A DNA stretch of 45,329 nucleotides from contig CBFGTV010000024.1 in NCBI GenBank assembly GCA_965652145.1, positions 1-45,329 of the forward strand, written 5' to 3'. Both the position numbers and the translations under genes were made by a program. The notes below the pieces were generated by a model, which saw nothing but the letters and a program-made list of their open reading frames with translations, did not search any database and was not told where the DNA came from. The number at the start of each line of letters is the position of its first letter. The stretch's first letter is position 1. Below, piece after piece: positions 33,843-42,385 of the stretch. This DNA comes from CBFGTV01 sp965652145. GTDB taxonomy: Bacteria; Bacillota; Clostridia; Peptostreptococcales; Natronincolaceae.

Positions 33843-34577
33843 TTAAACAAAATAGGTTTTTTCCTCAGCCACCTCAATCATATAGGGAAAGGTTTCTCTG
33901 GCCTCGTTATAGAGCTGCAGTGTATTGGTGCCAGGATACAAATGGGATAGAAGTAATCTTTTTACCTGTGCATCATGGGCAACCTTTCCCGCTTGTCTGG
34001 CCGAAAGATGAGGTGCGGCTTCGGTCCAGTCTCGATCAGTTAATCCTGCATCGCACAAAAATAAATCACTGCCCCTTGCAAAGTCCAGCAGGCCATCGAA
34101 ATATTTGGTATCACCAGAATAAACCAATTTTTTACCACCCTTTTCAAAGGACATTCCATAACATTCAATAGGATGATCAGTTTTGATAAATCGAATTTTA
34201 ATCCCTTTAATGTCAAGTAATAAATCACTTTGTATTGTCTGTATATGATAGGCTTGATTATACTGAATCCTTTCAAATTCATCCTGGGGGCTGGCAGGTA
34301 TATAAAGGGGCACAGCCTGACCTAATTTTCCCTTGCTCTGATCAAAAAATATCTTATACCTTAATACCAGTAAATCAGCCATATGATCTGGGTGTAAATG
34401 GCTGATAATAATGGCATCCAGGCGATTTAAATCGCTTAAATGGGTAAATAGCTTCGACAACACACCATTGCCGCAGTCAATCAAGATTTTAGTATCTACA
34501 TCCTCTAGCAGATAGCCTGAGCAAGCTCCCCTGGCCCGGGGATAGGGGCCATAACAGCCCAAAATTGTCAGTTTCAT
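33843..34577 (-). CDS. MBL-fold metallo-hydrolase, YhfI / ribonuclease Z-like
   Basis: 244 residues of a complete metallo-beta-lactamase fold: MKLTILGCYGPYPRARGACSGYLLE, DCGNG, the metal motif ISHLHPDHMADL (about 58-69), HPIECYGMSF, SGDTKYFDG with the bridging Asp, CDAGLTD, PHLSARQAGKVA and LLLSHLYPG. The order is that of the RNase Z-like branch that includes B. subtilis YhfI and, more distantly, cyclic-nucleotide phosphodiesterases. The RNase Z exosite is not visible, so tRNA processing is unlikely. It is 27 bases after the TPR gene, on the same strand. Confidence 0.85.
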   Translation of the reverse strand: MKLTILGCYGPYPRARGACSGYLLEDVDTKILIDCGNGVLSKLFTHLSDLNRLDAIIISHLHPDHMADLLVLRYKIFFDQSKGKLGQAVPLYIPASPQDEFERIQYNQAYHIQTIQSDLLLDIKGIKIRFIKTDHPIECYGMSFEKGGKKLVYSGDTKYFDGLLDFARGSDLFLCDAGLTDRDWTEAAPHLSARQAGKVAHDAQVKRLLLSHLYPGTNTLQLYNEARETFPYMIEVAEEKTYFV

Positions 34578-34604
34578 ACTGTAACGCTCCTTAATCTTAC
34601 AATA

Positions 34605-35897
34605 TTATCGCTTTTTTTCTTTAAATACATCATGAATCTTGATAATTTTATTCACCTGCTTTAAATAATGAATGGCTTCCAACACCGGCTCATAATAGGG
34701 CATGATCTTTTTAGCTCGATACAAGTGCCATTTGGCCTTTTCAAAGTTTTCAAGCTTCATGTAAATTAATCCGATTTGATAATGGCCATACCCGTTTTCT
34801 GGTGCCCCCTCCAGCAACAGCTTTCCATATTGCAGGGCTTCATTTACGTTTTCCAGCTTATAAAAATAAATTTGGCTCAAGCTCAACAAAACATAAGAAT
34901 CGTTAGGTACGTGTTCCAACACTTTTTTGTAATAGCTAACGGATTCTTCATAATGTTCAAGCTCATAGGAGGCGGCGGCTATACCGTTATACAAATCCGC
35001 CATAAATTCCCAATCCTGGTTCTTTAAAAGTCTAAGGGATCTTTTATAGCAATCCACCGCTTCTTCATTTCGCTCAATCTCATATAATAGGTCACCCAAC
35101 AGTTTCCAATAATAAGGACTATCAGGCTGCTTTCTCATTATTTTTCTCATATATTCCACAGCATATTCATAATTCCCCAGATTACTCAGGGCCAATACTA
35201 AATTACTGATTAAATACTTATTGTTTGGGTTTTTTTTCAAGGCCTCCTTACATACTGAGATGGCCTCTTCTTCCATTTCGTTCATAATGAAAAAACTGCT
35301 CATATTTAAATAAGGCTCAACGGAATCAGGCTGCAGCATCAAATGAACCTTTAAGCACTTGATGGCCTTTCCAATATTACCTGTCTCTTCATAATAGTAG
35401 GCCAACTCCTCAAATTGGTAAAAGCGCCTATATTTTTTCAAGAAGAAGGGGTTGTACTTAAGCATAACTAAAAGTCCATAGTATGCTGTGTCGTATCGCT
35501 TTGCCCCCATATGAACCCTGACTTCCTTGTAAAAAATACTCCAGGCCTCCTCTTGATAAGGTTCATCTAGTAATCGGTATTTTTTAAGCCAGCCCTCCTC
35601 CAGCTCCCTAACCTTAAGGGGTTCCTTAGGAAAAAAGACTATTTCTTCCAATTGGTCTTCCTCAATAAAATGATAGATGTCATTTTTTAATTGCTTTCCT
35701 GTTGAACTATTTTGTAAAGTAAGATTTACCCAGAAGCCGGGAATTCCTTTATGGCTGGATTTTAGCCTTAAAGAAGCTAAACCGGGGGCTGGATTTTCAA
35801 GTTTTTTAAGATTACCACGCATTGCATCTATGTTTAACCGCTTTGTAATAAAATCTATCTGTTCAGCTTTATTGGAGAAAAAAATATTCATATTCAT
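34605..35897 (-). CDS. Tetratricopeptide-repeat protein
   Basis: 430 residues, no signal peptide. Residues 1-160 form a domain I do not recognise (begins FFSNKAEQIDFITKRLNID). From about 165 to 415 there are seven or so TPR units with the usual spacing: YYEETGNIGKAIKCLKVHLMLQPD, EEEAISVCKEALKKNPNN, LSNLGNYEYAVEYMRKIMRKQPDS, LLYEIERNEEAVDCYKRSLRLL, YELEHYEESVSYYKKVLEHVPND and a last LENFEKAKWHLYRAKKIMP. These form a superhelix for protein-protein contacts. GGAGGAGG precedes the ATG. The partner is unknown; the same-strand neighbour is the YhfI-like hydrolase. Confidence 0.85.
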   Translation of the reverse strand: MNMNIFFSNKAEQIDFITKRLNIDAMRGNLKKLENPAPGLASLRLKSSHKGIPGFWVNLTLQNSSTGKQLKNDIYHFIEEDQLEEIVFFPKEPLKVRELEEGWLKKYRLLDEPYQEEAWSIFYKEVRVHMGAKRYDTAYYGLLVMLKYNPFFLKKYRRFYQFEELAYYYEETGNIGKAIKCLKVHLMLQPDSVEPYLNMSSFFIMNEMEEEAISVCKEALKKNPNNKYLISNLVLALSNLGNYEYAVEYMRKIMRKQPDSPYYWKLLGDLLYEIERNEEAVDCYKRSLRLLKNQDWEFMADLYNGIAAASYELEHYEESVSYYKKVLEHVPNDSYVLLSLSQIYFYKLENVNEALQYGKLLLEGAPENGYGHYQIGLIYMKLENFEKAKWHLYRAKKIMPYYEPVLEAIHYLKQVNKIIKIHDVFKEKKR

Positions 35898-36001
35898 TTT
35901 CCTCCTCCTCTCTTTTCAAAACTACAGCTTCTTCTTATTCTACTATATCTCAGGGGTTTTGTTAACATAAAAAATAGGTTTTCATTCCATAATTTAATTA
36001 T

Positions 36002-36040
36002 ACAAAAAAATAATGCCGTTATCAAAAACTTAACGGCAAA
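36002..36040 (-). terminator. Intrinsic terminator of the beta-propeller lipoprotein gene
   Basis: TGCCGTTA and TAACGGCA pair around nine bases and run into TTATTTTTTTG on the minus strand, ten bases after the stop at 36049. Confidence 0.9.
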
Positions 36041-36048
36041 ATTGTATT

Positions 36049-37434
36049 TTATGCAAAGGGAATAATGCTATAGGCGATACCTTCAGGGTCCCTCAGCTTG
36101 ACAGCTAGTCGATTGAGTCCCTTTAAATGTTGAATATACAAGATCTCATGATTGTTTTTAAATATACAAATGCTTTTATCGTCGACCATTTGATAAATAC
36201 AATTGTCCTTAACATAGATGAGCTTCTCGTCCAACAGGGCAAAGCTAACCGGCTTTATTTCGTTAAAGTCCTTCAATTGAAAGACCATGACATCGTCAAA
36301 GGTCTGTATTTTATCACCGTTTAATGATTTAATCGTAAAATGAAGCTGCTCTTCATCACCACAAGCTGAATAGGCAATATACTGCCCATTCATTGCCACC
36401 CCTTGTAAATTCCCTTCATCCTGCAAATGGGTAATGGTCTTCTGATTTACGTTCAATACTCGAATATCAGTGGGGCCCTCAACACCGGTAAGGTAAGTTA
36501 AATAATGGCTATCCGTTGACCAGGTAGGTGTGCCCATCATATAACCTGTATTTTGCATTTCATCCCAAATGGTTATTTTACCAGACCTCCGATTAAAAAT
36601 ACCAATTTTGTCTGACAAAATCATTGACTGGCCTCCCCATTGTAAACGATCTACGGGTTTTTCATTCTCTCGGTAGAGAAAGGCAATATTAGCTTCATCA
36701 TGGCTCCATTGGGGATAGATGCCGTAGATCAGCTCATGAATCAGTCTGCCGCTGTCGGCTCCATAGCTGACAAATCCCCGTGGTATTCCCTCTGACCCCA
36801 TCGTAAAGGTGATATAACCGCCCTGGGGTGAAAATTTAACTGAATCCTTGAGGGGCTGCATTAACTCTTCTGTTTGAAGGTTGCCGATAACCGTCAGCCT
36901 TTCTTTATCAACGAAATACAGCCTAACTTCTTTATTTTTAAAATCCACAAAGGCCAGCCTTGATCCATCTTCCTTTAATACAAAATTATCGATATCTTCA
37001 GCCGCTATTCCCCCACAGACCTTCTTTTTTTCTCCTTCTGCCTGGTAATAAAGGGTATAATACTGACCCTCCTTCACCCATATAAAGCTCCCCTTTACTG
37101 CAGGGATTATCAGGTCTGAATCAACCAGTTCCTTGATTGGTGACCATGTCATATCTTCTAAATTCAATTGATAGAGCTTTTCATCTCCTATGATTTTCAG
37201 CATACTTTGATTTTCAAATAGTTTTGATGTCTCCAGAATTTCAGTTCCCCTGATAGAATATTCTTCACCTGTTAGCTCAATTTCTACAGGGCTATTTCCC
37301 ACTAAATTCATGGCATAGGTCCCTTGACGATCCAGCAATTGATCCTCTAAATTTAATTTGTCTTTATTGCTCTGACAGCCACCCAAGAGCAATATACCAA
37401 ATATCAAAAGCGCTAATCCTTTTCTTAAGGTCAT
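36049..37434 (-). CDS. Lipoprotein with a beta-propeller-like (TolB/WD40-type) repeat domain
   Basis: 461 residues. The signal peptide ends in the lipobox LLLGGC (Cys about residue 19). The rest is all-beta and repetitive: SRLAFVDFKNKEVRLYFVD, GGYITFTMGSEGIPRGFV, YPQWSHDEANIAFLYRENE, PTWSTDSHYLTYLTGVEG and VAMNGQYIAYSACGDEE, the pattern of TolB/PD40-type blades. It should be anchored outside the membrane and bind a ligand or partner not visible here. Divergent from the MBL lipoprotein at 37620; the two share a 185-base promoter region. Confidence 0.78.
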   Translation of the reverse strand: MTLRKGLALLIFGILLLGGCQSNKDKLNLEDQLLDRQGTYAMNLVGNSPVEIELTGEEYSIRGTEILETSKLFENQSMLKIIGDEKLYQLNLEDMTWSPIKELVDSDLIIPAVKGSFIWVKEGQYYTLYYQAEGEKKKVCGGIAAEDIDNFVLKEDGSRLAFVDFKNKEVRLYFVDKERLTVIGNLQTEELMQPLKDSVKFSPQGGYITFTMGSEGIPRGFVSYGADSGRLIHELIYGIYPQWSHDEANIAFLYRENEKPVDRLQWGGQSMILSDKIGIFNRRSGKITIWDEMQNTGYMMGTPTWSTDSHYLTYLTGVEGPTDIRVLNVNQKTITHLQDEGNLQGVAMNGQYIAYSACGDEEQLHFTIKSLNGDKIQTFDDVMVFQLKDFNEIKPVSFALLDEKLIYVKDNCIYQMVDDKSICIFKNNHEILYIQHLKGLNRLAVKLRDPEGIAYSIIPFA

Positions 37435-37619
37435 AATTTCCCTCCGTTTGCTTTTGTGATATATGTCTTATCTTTTCCAATAATGACCAGTTTTTATTCA
37501 ATCCATATCATTATACTATTTTAACTGCTCGATTAAAACGTTTTTCTCTAGCCCCTTTTCTTTTTGGTTCCAGTGGATTATGATAAATAAAGCAGAATAA
37601 ACATAAAAGGAGACATACC

Positions 37620-38489
37620 ATGAAACGTTATCAAGTTAGCCGACTGATGATTCTACTATTTACTTTGCTACTGCTTTTATCAGGCTGCCAAGGGGAACAG
37701 CAGGGGAATCCCCCCCTTTCTATTCACCTATTAGATGTTGGACAGGGAGACAGTACCTTAATCGTCACCCCTGACCATAAGACGATTTTAATTGATGGCG
37801 GCGAAGCAGAGGCCGCTCCCTATATCAGTAATTATCTAAATAAGTTAAAAATCGAAAGAATAGACTATTTAATTGCCACTCACCCCCATTCAGACCATAT
37901 CGGGGGCCTGGCGGAAATTATCAATTCCTTTGAAATTGGCGAATTAATTATGCCTCAGGTATTACATACTACCAAAACCTTCGAAAAAATGTTATTGGCT
38001 GCTGAGGAAAAAAATCTTACTATTACAGCGGCCAAAGGCGATCAATCGTATCAGCTAAATGATGAAATCAGTCTTCAGATTCTTGGCCCCCTAAAGGATT
38101 ACGGAGATAACCTAAATAATTGGAGCGTTGTTGCCAGAGTTCAATATAATCAAAAAGCCTTTTTATTTATGGGGGATGCCGAAACGCCCGTAGAAGATGA
38201 CCTAGTAAATTATTATGAGCCTTCAGCATTGGCCAGCCACTTTTTAAGGGTGGGTCATCATGGAAGTGACACCTCTAGCAGTAAAGCCTTTCTTGAGGTG
38301 GTACAACCAGAAATTTCTGCCATTTCTGTGGGCAAAGAAAATCCCTATGGGCACCCCCATAGGGAAATTATCGAAAGGCTTAGTAATACAGCCATGTATC
38401 GTACTGATCAACAGGGAACCATTGTCCTTTATTGTGATGGTACAAAAATCTGGTCCCACCAAAAACCAATTGAAAAGGGTCTAGAGTAA
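37620..38489 (+). CDS. Lipoprotein with a ComEC-type metallo-beta-lactamase domain
   Basis: 289 residues. The lipobox LLSGC puts Cys23 at the mature N-terminus, so the protein is anchored outside the membrane. The domain starts at once: IHLLDVGQGDSTLIV, LIDGG, the metal motif THPHSDHIGGL (87-97), ILGP, FLFMGDAE and LRVGHHGSDTSSS, ending with AISVGKENPYGHPH. These are exactly the blocks found in the C-terminal domain of long ComEC proteins, thought to degrade the non-transported DNA strand. Since ComEC at 30680 lacks that domain, this may be its detached partner. Free-standing proteins of this type also exist with unknown roles. AAAAGGAGA precedes the ATG. Confidence 0.87.
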   Translation: MKRYQVSRLMILLFTLLLLLSGCQGEQQGNPPLSIHLLDVGQGDSTLIVTPDHKTILIDGGEAEAAPYISNYLNKLKIERIDYLIATHPHSDHIGGLAEIINSFEIGELIMPQVLHTTKTFEKMLLAAEEKNLTITAAKGDQSYQLNDEISLQILGPLKDYGDNLNNWSVVARVQYNQKAFLFMGDAETPVEDDLVNYYEPSALASHFLRVGHHGSDTSSSKAFLEVVQPEISAISVGKENPYGHPHREIIERLSNTAMYRTDQQGTIVLYCDGTKIWSHQKPIEKGLE

Positions 38490-38499
38490 AGCTTAACTC

Positions 38500-39189
38500 T
38501 TAAAGAAAAAATAAGTAATTTTCAAAAACATTTTTAGTCCAGGGCTCCCCCATATATCGCTTGGTAGATATGTAACCGTAGTCTTCGTGATAAAACCTGG
38601 CAGAAAACTTCTTGATCCACTGAAGCTGTTGATCTATTTCAGCAGTATCAGTGGATTTTTCCTGCTTAATAAGGCCCCCATACCAGATTGAAAGGAGTTT
38701 GGCAATGGCTTCATAGGCCTTATCAATATCGGTGGTCCTGATTAAACCATTGAACTGATTATGATAAACATCATCCCCTAAAAATCCCTGGGGCTTAAAG
38801 GCTTTAATTAATAGCTGACTATGGTGCTGATCCTCCTCAAGGAGCTGGTGGATTCCTTCCAGCTTCTCGAAATATTCTGGCCGATTAAAGGGATAATGTA
38901 CCAGGGCCAGCACCCGTTTGGGTGCAATAATTACCTGATATAAAAACAATGGGTAACAGTATTCAGCCGAGGGATACCCAATGCCAAAATCGTAATGATA
39001 TAAATGCAGCCCCTTAATTGCCATGGCCGAAAGCTGCTGAATTTTCGGCCCCCTGTACAGGCTTAAGGTTCCTTTGGAAAAAAGTCTTTTTTTACTGTTA
39101 ATTTCCTTCGGTAAGGCCTCAACAGCCAGTGAAGGATTATACTCCTCTAAATAGTGGGTAAAGGGGTGTAAAGGCAATGGAATCATCAT
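38500..39189 (-). CDS. Unknown protein, possible distant relative of ferredoxin-dependent bilin reductases
   Basis: 229 residues, cytoplasmic. By eye its motif order resembles FDBRs such as PcyA as I recall that sequence: a central strand pair with LHLYHYDFGIGYP and YPLFLYQVIIAPKRVLALVHYPF (compare LHCV-x-FP and LPLFGCDIV...AAIADLSP), then a helix start FNGLIRTTDIDKAYEAIAKLLSIWY, and the end TKRYMGEPWTKNVFENYLFF (compare the FGEAW...VLF terminus). His65 falls where PcyA has a catalytic His, but the catalytic Asp position reads Gln85. The length also fits. This is a weak-similarity inference; nothing else about the gene supports bilin chemistry. It follows the DNA methyltransferase by one base, so an alternative is an accessory protein to that enzyme. 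Confidence 0.5.
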   Translation of the reverse strand: MMIPLPLHPFTHYLEEYNPSLAVEALPKEINSKKRLFSKGTLSLYRGPKIQQLSAMAIKGLHLYHYDFGIGYPSAEYCYPLFLYQVIIAPKRVLALVHYPFNRPEYFEKLEGIHQLLEEDQHHSQLLIKAFKPQGFLGDDVYHNQFNGLIRTTDIDKAYEAIAKLLSIWYGGLIKQEKSTDTAEIDQQLQWIKKFSARFYHEDYGYISTKRYMGEPWTKNVFENYLFFL

Positions 39190-39190
39190 A

Positions 39191-41422
39191 TTATTTTTTC
39201 CTCCCTTTCATAAAGGAATTGATTTGGTTCCGTTCCTCTTCGGTAAGCTGGTACATATCATAAACCAGGCTGTCAATTTTATTTCGCTGTTCTTCATAAT
39301 GGCTTCCAGCAGCGACTTGATGTTCAATGTCCTTTGCCAGCTCCTCAAGGGCCCCAAGGAATCCAGGCTTAAAGACACTGGGAATGGGAATGGCCTTCAA
39401 GGGCGTGCTATAAAGCTCAAGGGATTCCCCCTTACGCTTTCCGCAGAAAAATAACCAGTAGTAGATTAAGGCTGAATTCAACAGTGCCGTCATGGCGTAA
39501 TAAGAAATTTCTGTCGTTTTTTGCGTTAAATAATATACATCAGCACTGGCATACCAGGGCTTTGACACATAGGCGAAGCTGTTTTCATAAGCACGCTGGG
39601 GAACTACAATTTTATCCTGCTCAAAAAGTACTTGATTTCGAGGCCATTGCAGGGCGTACCATTTTCTTCGCCCCAGCCTGACCTCCCGCCTTTTTTCCAG
39701 CAGTCCCTTGAATTGCTTCAAATGCTGGTAGATTACAGCATGACTGGAATCATTCAGCTCCTGTTGATCATCTATATACAAAATAAATTGGCTCTTTTTA
39801 TTGAGGGTATGGTACTGCTTAATATCGCTATTCTTATAAAAGGGCTTTAACAGGCTGGAGTCTGTTATACCGAGGTATTCAGCCTCTTCCTCAGATAAAA
39901 CAAAAATGCCTCGGCCCTCCTGTCCCCTCATTCTCAGTTCTTCTGCGTTCTTAACCGAAAGTCGGTCTGCACCGCTGACAATTCCTTGATTAACCCGAAA
40001 AAGCACCTCTAGCCGGCGGGGATTATACTTTAGTATTTTATACAGGATTTTCGACGAATCCGTACCTGCTTGAATCATGATCTGACCCCGGTCATCAAAA
40101 ATTGATTCCTGCCGGATGTTATTTACTTCTACCTCTGGTAGAGGGCTGTGGTTTATCAAGACATGACTAATGATTTTTTCATCGATGTTGCCGGTACGCT
40201 TAAAGGTAATCAAGGTAAGGGGCTTCGGAAGCCCAGCGACGTTCCCTCTTTTATGGCCTATCAAAATCAAATTATGCTGACCCTGGGCCCCTTTAAATAG
40301 CTTTAACTCATTAAAATTCACCATTAAATAAAGATTTAGCTCATTTTTTATAAAATTTCTAAGCTGTTGGGCTCCATCGGCAGTCACAAAGTAATTGGTG
40401 GTAATAAACCCCAAAGCTCCCCCCGGCCTTAATAGTTCCCACCCTCGATAAAGGAAAAAATAGAAATAATCCATTTTAGCCTCATAATATTTTTGCCCAA
40501 AGGGGGTTTTCTTTATGGCCTCAAAAATAGCTTTATTTCCCCTTTCACCAATATAGGGCGGGTTTCCGATTACCATATCGAATCGTCCCTCCAGATGCCT
40601 TAAATCATCGCCTACCAGGGAATCGCCATGAAAAATATGTAGGGTAAGCTTCGATCTTAGGGGCCTATTTAAGAGTATATCTAATTTCATGAGCAAGAGA
40701 AGTCTGCAAAGCATGACAGTATCTAGCTGGATATCAACACCATATAAATTTTTATTGATTATTTCCCTTAACAGGGTTTCTTCTTTGATATTTTCCTTCA
40801 GCTGATTCTTCAGTTCCTTGTTTAAAGCAAAAAGAATATCAAGGCCTTCCCTCAAAAAAACCCCAGCGCCGCAGGCAATATCAGCAATACGAATATTGCT
40901 GACTAAGCTGTCAAGCTGTATTAATTTTTCTTTTTCTTCAGGCTGCCCCTTTTTCTGAAACAGCTTCTCTATCTTCATATCTTCTATGCCAGCCTGCTGA
41001 ATCAAACAATTCAAGCTATTAATGATAATGGCTCTGACAATTATACGGGACGTATAATAGGTTCCGGTACGATTCCGATGGCTTTTATGAAGCAATTCTT
41101 CATAATAGGCCTCCATCTCCTTTAAATCCAACTGGATTTTTCCCTCCTGGGGAAGAAAACTAAAGTTTTTTAAAACGGCTTCCGCAAGCCTAACATAGTG
41201 ACGAAAGGAAATTTTTTCGTAGGTTGTGTACTTTTCCTGAAACCCAGGATTAATTTGAAGCAGAATTAAAAACCGTTCTCTGCCGTAGCCAGGATTATTT
41301 TCATGATGATAAAAGTATAGATTAAAATAAACCCACAGAAGAACATCTGCCTCTTTAAGCTTTGCTTCAAGGCTTATTTCCTTAATCAATCCTTCTGCAT
41401 AGTCTTTAAATTGCCTGATCAT
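39191..41422 (-). CDS. N6-adenine DNA methyltransferase (Eco57I/TaqI type), no nuclease domain visible
   Basis: 743 residues. An N-terminal helical region (1-115) is followed by RTGTYYTSRIIVRAII (about 118-133), SAM motif I RIADIACGAGVFLREGL (178-194), and the catalytic IGNPPYIGERGN (286-297), the N-P-P-Y of adenine-N6 enzymes. YRGWELLRPGGALGFITTNYF follows, and from about 430 a TaqI-like specificity domain (SILYKILKYNPRRLEVLFRVNQGIVSGADRL, FYKNSDIKQY, ALLNSALIYYWLFF). The N-terminus lacks a PD-(D/E)xK pattern, so it seems a modification enzyme only. Coupled with the 229-residue gene behind it. Confidence 0.87.
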   Translation of the reverse strand: MIRQFKDYAEGLIKEISLEAKLKEADVLLWVYFNLYFYHHENNPGYGRERFLILLQINPGFQEKYTTYEKISFRHYVRLAEAVLKNFSFLPQEGKIQLDLKEMEAYYEELLHKSHRNRTGTYYTSRIIVRAIIINSLNCLIQQAGIEDMKIEKLFQKKGQPEEKEKLIQLDSLVSNIRIADIACGAGVFLREGLDILFALNKELKNQLKENIKEETLLREIINKNLYGVDIQLDTVMLCRLLLLMKLDILLNRPLRSKLTLHIFHGDSLVGDDLRHLEGRFDMVIGNPPYIGERGNKAIFEAIKKTPFGQKYYEAKMDYFYFFLYRGWELLRPGGALGFITTNYFVTADGAQQLRNFIKNELNLYLMVNFNELKLFKGAQGQHNLILIGHKRGNVAGLPKPLTLITFKRTGNIDEKIISHVLINHSPLPEVEVNNIRQESIFDDRGQIMIQAGTDSSKILYKILKYNPRRLEVLFRVNQGIVSGADRLSVKNAEELRMRGQEGRGIFVLSEEEAEYLGITDSSLLKPFYKNSDIKQYHTLNKKSQFILYIDDQQELNDSSHAVIYQHLKQFKGLLEKRREVRLGRRKWYALQWPRNQVLFEQDKIVVPQRAYENSFAYVSKPWYASADVYYLTQKTTEISYYAMTALLNSALIYYWLFFCGKRKGESLELYSTPLKAIPIPSVFKPGFLGALEELAKDIEHQVAAGSHYEEQRNKIDSLVYDMYQLTEEERNQINSFMKGRKK

Positions 41423-41482
41423 ATAGTTTTTCCTATCCTTTTTCCATTTATTATATCAAATTCTACACAGGTATAAAACTCG

Positions 41483-41508
41483 AAAAAAAAGGGAAGACAA
41501 CTGTCTTC
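41483..41508 (-). terminator. Terminator-like hairpin upstream of the DNA methyltransferase gene
   Basis: GAAGAC, four bases, GTCTTC, followed by CC and eight U residues on the minus strand, about 60 bases before the methyltransferase start. No minus-strand gene ends here, so it could be an attenuator in that gene's leader. The 7-2-7 palindrome could equally be an operator. Confidence 0.55.
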
Positions 41509-41719
41509 ACCTAGTATCAATCACATTTTTGGGCATTTATATGATTGAATTCAATATAATTATGTGTGTTGGTTAATTAAAGTATTCTACAAAATTGTAC
41601 AAATTCCTTTTTATTTTTCATAAATTCATTCTTAATATATCGCATTTAGTAAAAATGTTTTTTCTTTTTTAGATATAATTTATAGAACAGGGTATAAATG
41701 TAAAACAGGGGGTGTTTTG

Positions 41720-42379
41720 ATGAAGCCAATCAATTCAGTAAAAAAAGATCGGGTCAATCGAATGTATGTTGAACGAAAAACCGTAGTAAACCGTATTGCT
41801 ACCGTTGACCCCGTAGACCCAATTAAACCCGTCCATAATGAATCTTCCCACATCAATGAAAACTTTTTACTCTTGGCCGGGGCCTTCTATGACAGCTTTT
41901 CACAGCTAAGGGGACAATTTAAAAAATTCTATCTACGTCAGCAGGAGCTTGAAAAACTTTTGAGGAGGCTTCCCGACGAAGGGGATGAATCGGAAAGCAT
42001 CCTTCGTTTAATGGAAGAACTGGTTGAAAGGTACAATTGTGCCCTTCAATCCCTTAAGCAGCTGGAGCATATGCTAACAAATGAAACCCAAAGCCAGGAA
42101 CTCTACCAGGTGCTGTCAGATTATCAGCTTCAGCTTGAAGGAATAGGGATTACCCTTTTACCAGATCAATCTCTAAGCTTTAATGCCTCAATATTTAAAA
42201 ATAACCACAGCATTACCCCTGATTCCCTGTCATTTTTATTTGATTATCAACAGGGGCTGGTAAAAAAGCTCTATCATCTTTTTAAGCATATTAAGGCCAC
42301 AACCCTAAAGTTGCTTCCCACCTATGGTGAAGATTCTGTTCAGCCAATGGCCGGAATGCTCTTAGATCAAAAATACTAA
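41720..42379 (+). CDS. Coiled-coil protein of unknown function
   Basis: 219 residues, no signal or membrane segment. The N-terminus is basic and Val/Pro-rich (KPINSVKKDRVNRMYVERKTVVNRI, VDPVDPIKPV), then come helices with heptad character (FYDSFSQLRGQFKKFYLRQQELEKLLRRL, RLMEELVERYNCALQSLKQLEHML) and a mixed C-terminus. The shape recalls small flagellar or structural accessory proteins, but no family was recognised. ATG at 41720 follows AGGGGGTG by five bases. A TATAAT -10 element lies near 41673. Convergent with the next gene, with six bases between stops. Confidence 0.65.
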   Translation: MKPINSVKKDRVNRMYVERKTVVNRIATVDPVDPIKPVHNESSHINENFLLLAGAFYDSFSQLRGQFKKFYLRQQELEKLLRRLPDEGDESESILRLMEELVERYNCALQSLKQLEHMLTNETQSQELYQVLSDYQLQLEGIGITLLPDQSLSFNASIFKNNHSITPDSLSFLFDYQQGLVKKLYHLFKHIKATTLKLLPTYGEDSVQPMAGMLLDQKY

Positions 42380-42385
42380 GGATAT

